Below, piece by piece: positions 6,641 through 8,458 of a DNA stretch of 8,458 nt (the first letter of the stretch is position 1; every line of letters starts with the position of its first letter). Location of the stretch: NCBI GenBank assembly GCA_017446125.1, contig JAFSRL010000031.1:1-8458 (forward strand). The letters run 5' to 3'. Position numbers and translations under genes: made by a program. The stretch comes from Lachnospiraceae bacterium. GTDB lineage: Bacteria > Bacillota > Clostridia > Lachnospirales > Lachnospiraceae. A model generated the notes under the pieces. That model searched no databases, was not told the DNA's origin, and saw only the letters and a program-made list of their open reading frames with translations.

Positions 6641-6886
6641 TTACTCCTCCGTGTCGGAAACTGCCTGCTTCGGACGAATCCGGACCGGGTCATAGCCCCC
6701 GGAAGAGAAGGGATTGCAGCGCAAAACGCGCCACGCCGCCATGAGCGTGCCGAGGAGTGCGCCGTATTCCTCAATTGCCTGTTTTCCGTATTCCGAACAG
6801 GTCGGGAGATAAGGACAACGGGTCCGTTTCATGGGGGAAAGATAAATCTGATACCCCCGTATCATGGAAATGAGCAGTTTCTTCAT
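6641..6886 (-). CDS. yidD: Membrane protein insertion efficiency factor YidD
   Basis: An 81-residue protein matching the YidD family along its length. It has an amphipathic N-terminus (MKKLLISMIRGYQIYLSPMK), the core CPYLPTCSEYGKQAIEEYG at 24-42, and RCNPFSSGGYDPV at 56-68, with the usual three cysteines (24, 30 and 57). YidD is a small membrane-associated protein that helps YidC-dependent insertion; its biochemical activity is not well defined. The ATG follows the rnpA stop directly (TAG then ATG), and no strong ribosome binding site is seen, so translational coupling to rnpA is likely. yidC begins 5 nt downstream. Confidence 0.96.
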   Translation of the reverse strand: MKKLLISMIRGYQIYLSPMKRTRCPYLPTCSEYGKQAIEEYGALLGTLMAAWRVLRCNPFSSGGYDPVRIRPKQAVSDTEE

Positions 6887-7231
6887 CTAATCTTCGGTTT
6901 TCAGTAAACGCGCCTTTTTGGCCAGGTACAAAAAGGACTTCTCCAATTCAGAGTACTCCGCGTCCTTTGCGCGGCTTCTGGCAACGACCACAACGTCCCA
7001 ACCACTATGGAACGCTTCTTCCTGCAGCCGGTAGATGGCACGGATCCTGCGCTGGAACAGATGCCGTTCCACGCTGTTTCCGTACTTTTTGCTGGCGGAA
7101 ATCCCCAAGCGGTTCCGCCCGGTACCGTTCCGGTTCGCGTACAATATGAGTCTTTTGTCCGCGCACGACGTCCCTCTCCGGTAAACGGTCTTAAAGTCCG
7201 CTGATTTCTTCAGCGATTCGGAAAACTTCAT
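6887..7231 (-). CDS. rnpA: Ribonuclease P protein component (RnpA)
   Basis: RnpA is the protein subunit of RNase P and helps the catalytic RNA bind and cleave the 5' leader of precursor tRNAs. The 114-residue length is normal. Family marks are KKSADFKTVYRRG near 8-20, GRNRLGISASKKYGNSVERH near 38-57 and the basic helix continuing FQRRIRAIYR to 68. In Bacillus the RNR motif reads roughly RNRIKRLIR; here it reads RHLFQRRIR, so Asn is His and the first Lys is Gln, while the flanking arginines are kept. The ATG at 7231 has only a weak upstream site (GAAAAG), and a terminator-like hairpin lies just 5' of the gene at 7250-7279. The C-terminus ends KTED at a TAG that abuts the yidD ATG. Confidence 0.96.
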   Translation of the reverse strand: MKFSESLKKSADFKTVYRRGTSCADKRLILYANRNGTGRNRLGISASKKYGNSVERHLFQRRIRAIYRLQEEAFHSGWDVVVVARSRAKDAEYSELEKSFLYLAKKARLLKTED

Positions 7232-7249
7232 TCGTGTTGATACTTTTCG

Positions 7250-7279
7250 AAAAAAAAAGATAGTTTACACTATCTTTTT
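7250..7279 (-). terminator. Intrinsic terminator or attenuator between rpmH and rnpA
   Basis: Downstream of the rpmH stop on the minus strand there is an 11-bp perfect stem (7269-7279 with 7254-7264), closed by the loop GUAA and followed by a run of U; the U-run counting the stem's own is nine (7250-7258). Only three of the 11 pairs are G-C, so it is weaker than a classic terminator, but the U-tract is long. It lies 18 nt before rnpA, and no separate promoter is evident for rnpA. It probably lets part of the transcription continue and so lowers rnpA-to-mnmG expression relative to rpmH. Confidence 0.75.
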
Positions 7280-7283
7280 CCAG

Positions 7284-7418
7284 TTAAGCGGAGAGCCGTT
7301 TTCTTCCCTTGGCGCGTCTTGCGGCTAAAACCTTGCGGCCGCCCTTTGTCGCCATTCTTGCACGGAAGCCGTGCACTCTTTTCCGCTGCAGCCTGTGCGG
7401 CTGAAATGTCATCTTCAT
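7284..7418 (-). CDS. rpmH: 50S ribosomal protein L34
   Basis: A 44-residue, highly basic protein reading MKMTFQPHRLQRKRVHGF and then RARMATKGGRKVLAARRAKG, ending RKRLSA, which is the L34 pattern over its entire length. L34 is a small protein of the large ribosomal subunit. The start ATG at 7418 is set by an excellent ribosome binding site, AGGAGGT at 7427-7433, 8 nt upstream. The gene is first in the minus-strand cluster, directly downstream of a near-consensus promoter, with a leader of about 55 nt. It diverges from dnaA across the origin, as in most bacteria. A second frame is also open across the gene but is judged a shadow. Confidence 0.98.
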   Translation of the reverse strand: MKMTFQPHRLQRKRVHGFRARMATKGGRKVLAARRAKGRKRLSA

Positions 7419-7479
7419 GTGCCTTCACCTCCTTCTTCTGAAGTAAGGACGTCGTCAAAAATTGCATGGAAACTCCCTT

Positions 7480-7508
7480 ATTATAAGGGCTTGCGGCCCA
7501 TAAGTCAA
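7480..7508 (-). promoter_or_regulatory. Strong housekeeping (sigma-A) promoter for rpmH
   Basis: The minus strand reads TTGACT at 7503-7508, a 17-nt spacer and a perfect TATAAT at 7480-7485; the -35 differs from consensus at one base. The start of transcription should be near 7473. The -10 element is centred in a palindrome (7475-7489, CCCTTAT-T-ATAAGGG), and a second short inverted repeat (GGGC/GCCC, 7487-7490 and 7496-7499) fills much of the spacer. Confidence 0.92.
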
Positions 7509-7591
7509 GGGTGATTTTGCAAAAAGAGGAACCCTGTTTTTCGTGATTTTTTTTGAAAAAAATTTCCGTCAAGATTTAGTGGACGAAAAAC

Positions 7592-7600
7592 TTATCCACA
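7592..7600 (+). promoter_or_regulatory. DnaA box 1 (TTATCCACA)
   Basis: Exact match to the bacterial consensus on the plus strand. It is the outermost box on the rpmH side and faces box 2 in inverted orientation. Confidence 0.92.
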
Positions 7601-7615
7601 ACAAAATGTTGATAT

Positions 7616-7624
7616 TGTGGATAA
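7616..7624 (-). promoter_or_regulatory. DnaA box 2 (TTATCCACA)
   Basis: Exact consensus on the minus strand (TGTGGATAA on plus). A degenerate copy (AAATCCACA, minus strand) follows at 7627-7635, 11 bp away, which is about one helical turn. Confidence 0.92.
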
Positions 7625-7652
7625 CTTGTGGATTTGAATACCCACACCGTTT

Positions 7653-7661
7653 TTCTCCACA
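7653..7661 (+). promoter_or_regulatory. Degenerate DnaA box (TTCTCCACA)
   Basis: One mismatch to consensus on the plus strand, adjoining exact box 3 in inverted orientation. Plausible as a weak site because of its position in the cluster. Confidence 0.55.
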
Positions 7662-7664
7662 TAA

Positions 7665-7673
7665 TGTGGATAA
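7665..7673 (-). promoter_or_regulatory. DnaA box 3 (TTATCCACA)
   Basis: Exact consensus on the minus strand. It begins 11 bp from box 4 in the same orientation, about one helical turn, so DnaA molecules could bind side by side. Confidence 0.92.
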
Positions 7674-7675
7674 AT

Positions 7676-7684
7676 TGTGGATAA
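7676..7684 (-). promoter_or_regulatory. DnaA box 4 (TTATCCACA)
   Basis: Exact consensus on the minus strand, in tandem with box 3. It is the last box before the inverted repeat at 7705-7733. Confidence 0.92.
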
Positions 7685-7704
7685 AATGTGCGGTTTTTCG
7701 TTTG

Positions 7705-7733
7705 CACGCCGAAAACCTTGATTTTTCGGTGTG
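7705..7733. repeat. 11-bp near-perfect inverted repeat within oriC
   Basis: CACGCCGAAAA at 7705-7715 pairs with TTTTCGGTGTG at 7723-7733 around a 7-bp centre. Ten of 11 pairs are Watson-Crick and the other is G-T. It sits between the DnaA box cluster and the AT-rich stretch. It has no adjacent gene end, so a terminator role is unlikely; a protein-binding site or extruded hairpin is possible. Confidence 0.7.
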
Positions 7734-7808
7734 AATTAATCACATTGTGTCCCGTTTTTTTCGAAAATTTAAGAATTTGTTCGTGTAAAATTAATTTCAG
7801 CCAAAAAG

Positions 7809-7817
7809 TTATCCACA
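7809..7817 (+). promoter_or_regulatory. DnaA box 5 (TTATCCACA) next to the dnaA promoter
   Basis: Exact consensus on the plus strand, ending 12 bp before the predicted -35 element of dnaA. The position suits autoregulation of dnaA by its product, a known pattern in several bacteria. Confidence 0.9.
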
Positions 7818-7829
7818 ATTCGTCCTCAT

Positions 7830-7858
7830 TTGCACTTTTATGGTAAATTCTGTACAAT
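7830..7858 (+). promoter_or_regulatory. Probable dnaA promoter
   Basis: TTGCAC at 7830-7835 and TACAAT at 7853-7858 are separated by 17 bp. The -10 differs from TATAAT at one base; the -35 matches only the TTG core. Predicted start is near 7865, leaving a leader of about 30 nt before the ATG. Confidence 0.65.
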
Positions 7859-7893
7859 GGAACAGCTACATACGCGCAGTTTTGGAGGAGTTT

Positions 7894-8458
7894 ATGGACA
7901 TTGACAGAACCGCTGCCCTCGTCGGGCAATGGGAAGAAATCATCAACGGCGTCAGGGAAGCATCCAATATCACCACCAACGTTTCCTTCGAGGCGTGGTT
8001 AAAACCATTGGAAGTTGCTTCCTATATTAATGATACCCTGACAATCTATATTCCGGAGAAGCTGGTTCACTTAACGGACTATTTGAACAACCAGTTTTCC
8101 TTGCACATCAAGGTACAGACCGCAGAGCATTTGAACGTGGACGTCCTGCCGGAGATTGTCTTCTTGTTAAAACCGGAAGCAGCGCCGGCATCGTTTGCTT
8201 CGCCGGAAAAGGCGCAGGGGGAGGCCCCCTTCAACCCGGCGGAAACCTTATTGAATCCCAGATACCGGTTCGAATCCTTTGTCGTGGGCAGCAACAATAA
8301 CTTCGCGCATTCCGCCTCCCTTGCGGTCGCGGAGTCTCCGGGGCGCGCCTATAACCCCTTGTTTCTCTACGGAGGACCGGGGCTTGGCAAAACGCACCTC
8401 ATGCACTCCATTGCCCACATGATTATGGAAAACAACCCGTCCGCAAAGGTGCTCTACG
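7894..8458 (+). CDS. dnaA: Chromosomal replication initiator protein DnaA, 5' part
   Basis: An open frame from the ATG at 7894 runs off the right edge (188 full codons). DnaA binds DnaA boxes as an ATP-bound oligomer, opens the origin and helps load the replicative helicase. Domain I covers about residues 1-88, with QWEEIINGVRE and SFEAWLKPLE as family marks. A short Pro/Ala-rich linker (domain II, about 93-118) follows. The AAA+ domain opens with NPRYRFESFVVGSNNNFAHS at 121-140 and contains Walker A GGPGLGKTH at 160-168. Walker B, sensor motifs and the DNA-binding domain IV lie beyond the window. GGAGGAG at 7884-7890 is a strong ribosome binding site and supports this start. The gene diverges from rpmH and is the expected neighbour of oriC. 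Confidence 0.98.
   Translation, partial: MDIDRTAALVGQWEEIINGVREASNITTNVSFEAWLKPLEVASYINDTLTIYIPEKLVHLTDYLNNQFSLHIKVQTAEHLNVDVLPEIVFLLKPEAAPASFASPEKAQGEAPFNPAETLLNPRYRFESFVVGSNNNFAHSASLAVAESPGRAYNPLFLYGGPGLGKTHLMHSIAHMIMENNPSAKVLY

Larger units (their letters stand above)
7509..7893. other. Replication origin region (oriC) between rpmH and dnaA
   Basis: This noncoding stretch lies between divergent rpmH and dnaA and holds five exact TTATCCACA boxes, degenerate boxes, a T8-G-A7 tract at 7547-7562 likely to bend DNA, an 11-bp near-perfect inverted repeat at 7705-7733, and an AT-rich stretch of about 80% A+T at 7755-7800 that is a candidate unwinding element. Four of the exact boxes cluster in 7592-7684; the fifth sits just upstream of the dnaA promoter. 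Gene orientation diverges here, as expected at a bidirectional origin. The second part of a bipartite origin, often between dnaA and dnaN, would lie beyond the window. Confidence 0.88.

Noticed and set aside
7270..7467. A 65-codon minus-strand frame starting just after the rpmH transcript start and covering all of rpmH in another frame
   Set aside because: Its start has only about 6 nt of leader and no good ribosome binding site, and its protein resembles nothing known. The AGGAGGT site and L34 sequence clearly belong to the other frame.
7508..7540. AGGGT/ACCCT inverted repeat followed by TTTTT on the plus strand as a terminator
   Set aside because: The stem is only 5 bp with an 18-nt loop, and no plus-strand gene ends here.
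7758..7767. TTTTCGAAAA palindrome as a possible Spo0A box
   Set aside because: It lacks the TTCGACA/TGTCGAA core, so it is better read as part of the AT-rich stretch.
7576..7929. A 117-codon minus-strand frame across oriC into dnaA
   Set aside because: It runs through the DnaA boxes and the start of dnaA, with no ribosome binding site or recognisable protein; AT-rich DnaA-box sequence happens to lack stops.

Overview
The window is the chromosomal replication-origin region of a motile Firmicute. It is most likely a Clostridia member close to Lachnospiraceae. The basis is the gene order dnaA | rpmH-rnpA-yidD-yidC-jag-mnmE-mnmG, the Firmicute-type YidC/Jag pair, the long YidC variant, strong AGGAGG-type ribosome binding sites, and a flagellar gene with a sigma-D type promoter. 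The family assignment is inference; no rRNA or other marker is present.

Layout, left to right. (1) 1-861, minus strand: the 5' part of flgL (flagellar hook-filament junction protein), cut by the window edge. (2) 862-1153: noncoding. It holds a sigma-D/sigma-28-like promoter for flgL, a folded flgL leader rich in GGA motifs (candidate CsrA target), and a set of inverted repeats including a 46-nt hairpin that looks like a structured RNA on the plus strand. (3) 1154-7418, minus strand: a compact operon-like run of rpmH, rnpA, yidD, yidC, jag, mnmE and mnmG, with gaps from -1 to 52 nt. A terminator-like hairpin lies between rpmH and rnpA, and yidC and mnmG appear to use TTG start codons. (4) 7419-7893: noncoding origin region with a near-consensus rpmH promoter, an A/T-tract, five exact TTATCCACA DnaA boxes plus degenerate ones, an 11-bp near-perfect inverted repeat, an AT-rich stretch, and the dnaA promoter. 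(5) 7894-8458, plus strand: the 5' part of dnaA, cut by the right edge.

How the genes work together. DnaA binds the boxes next to its own gene to start replication; rpmH and dnaA diverge from the origin, so genes on both sides run with their replication forks. The minus-strand cluster joins ribosome and tRNA functions (L34, RNase P protein, the MnmE/MnmG wobble-uridine enzymes) with membrane-protein insertion (YidC, YidD) and the RNA-binding protein Jag/KhpB. The usual next gene after mnmG in many Firmicutes, rsmG, is absent; a flagellar gene with its own regulatory region follows instead.

The housekeeping genes are ordinary. The most unusual material is the 292-nt mnmG-flgL interval and some details of the origin.
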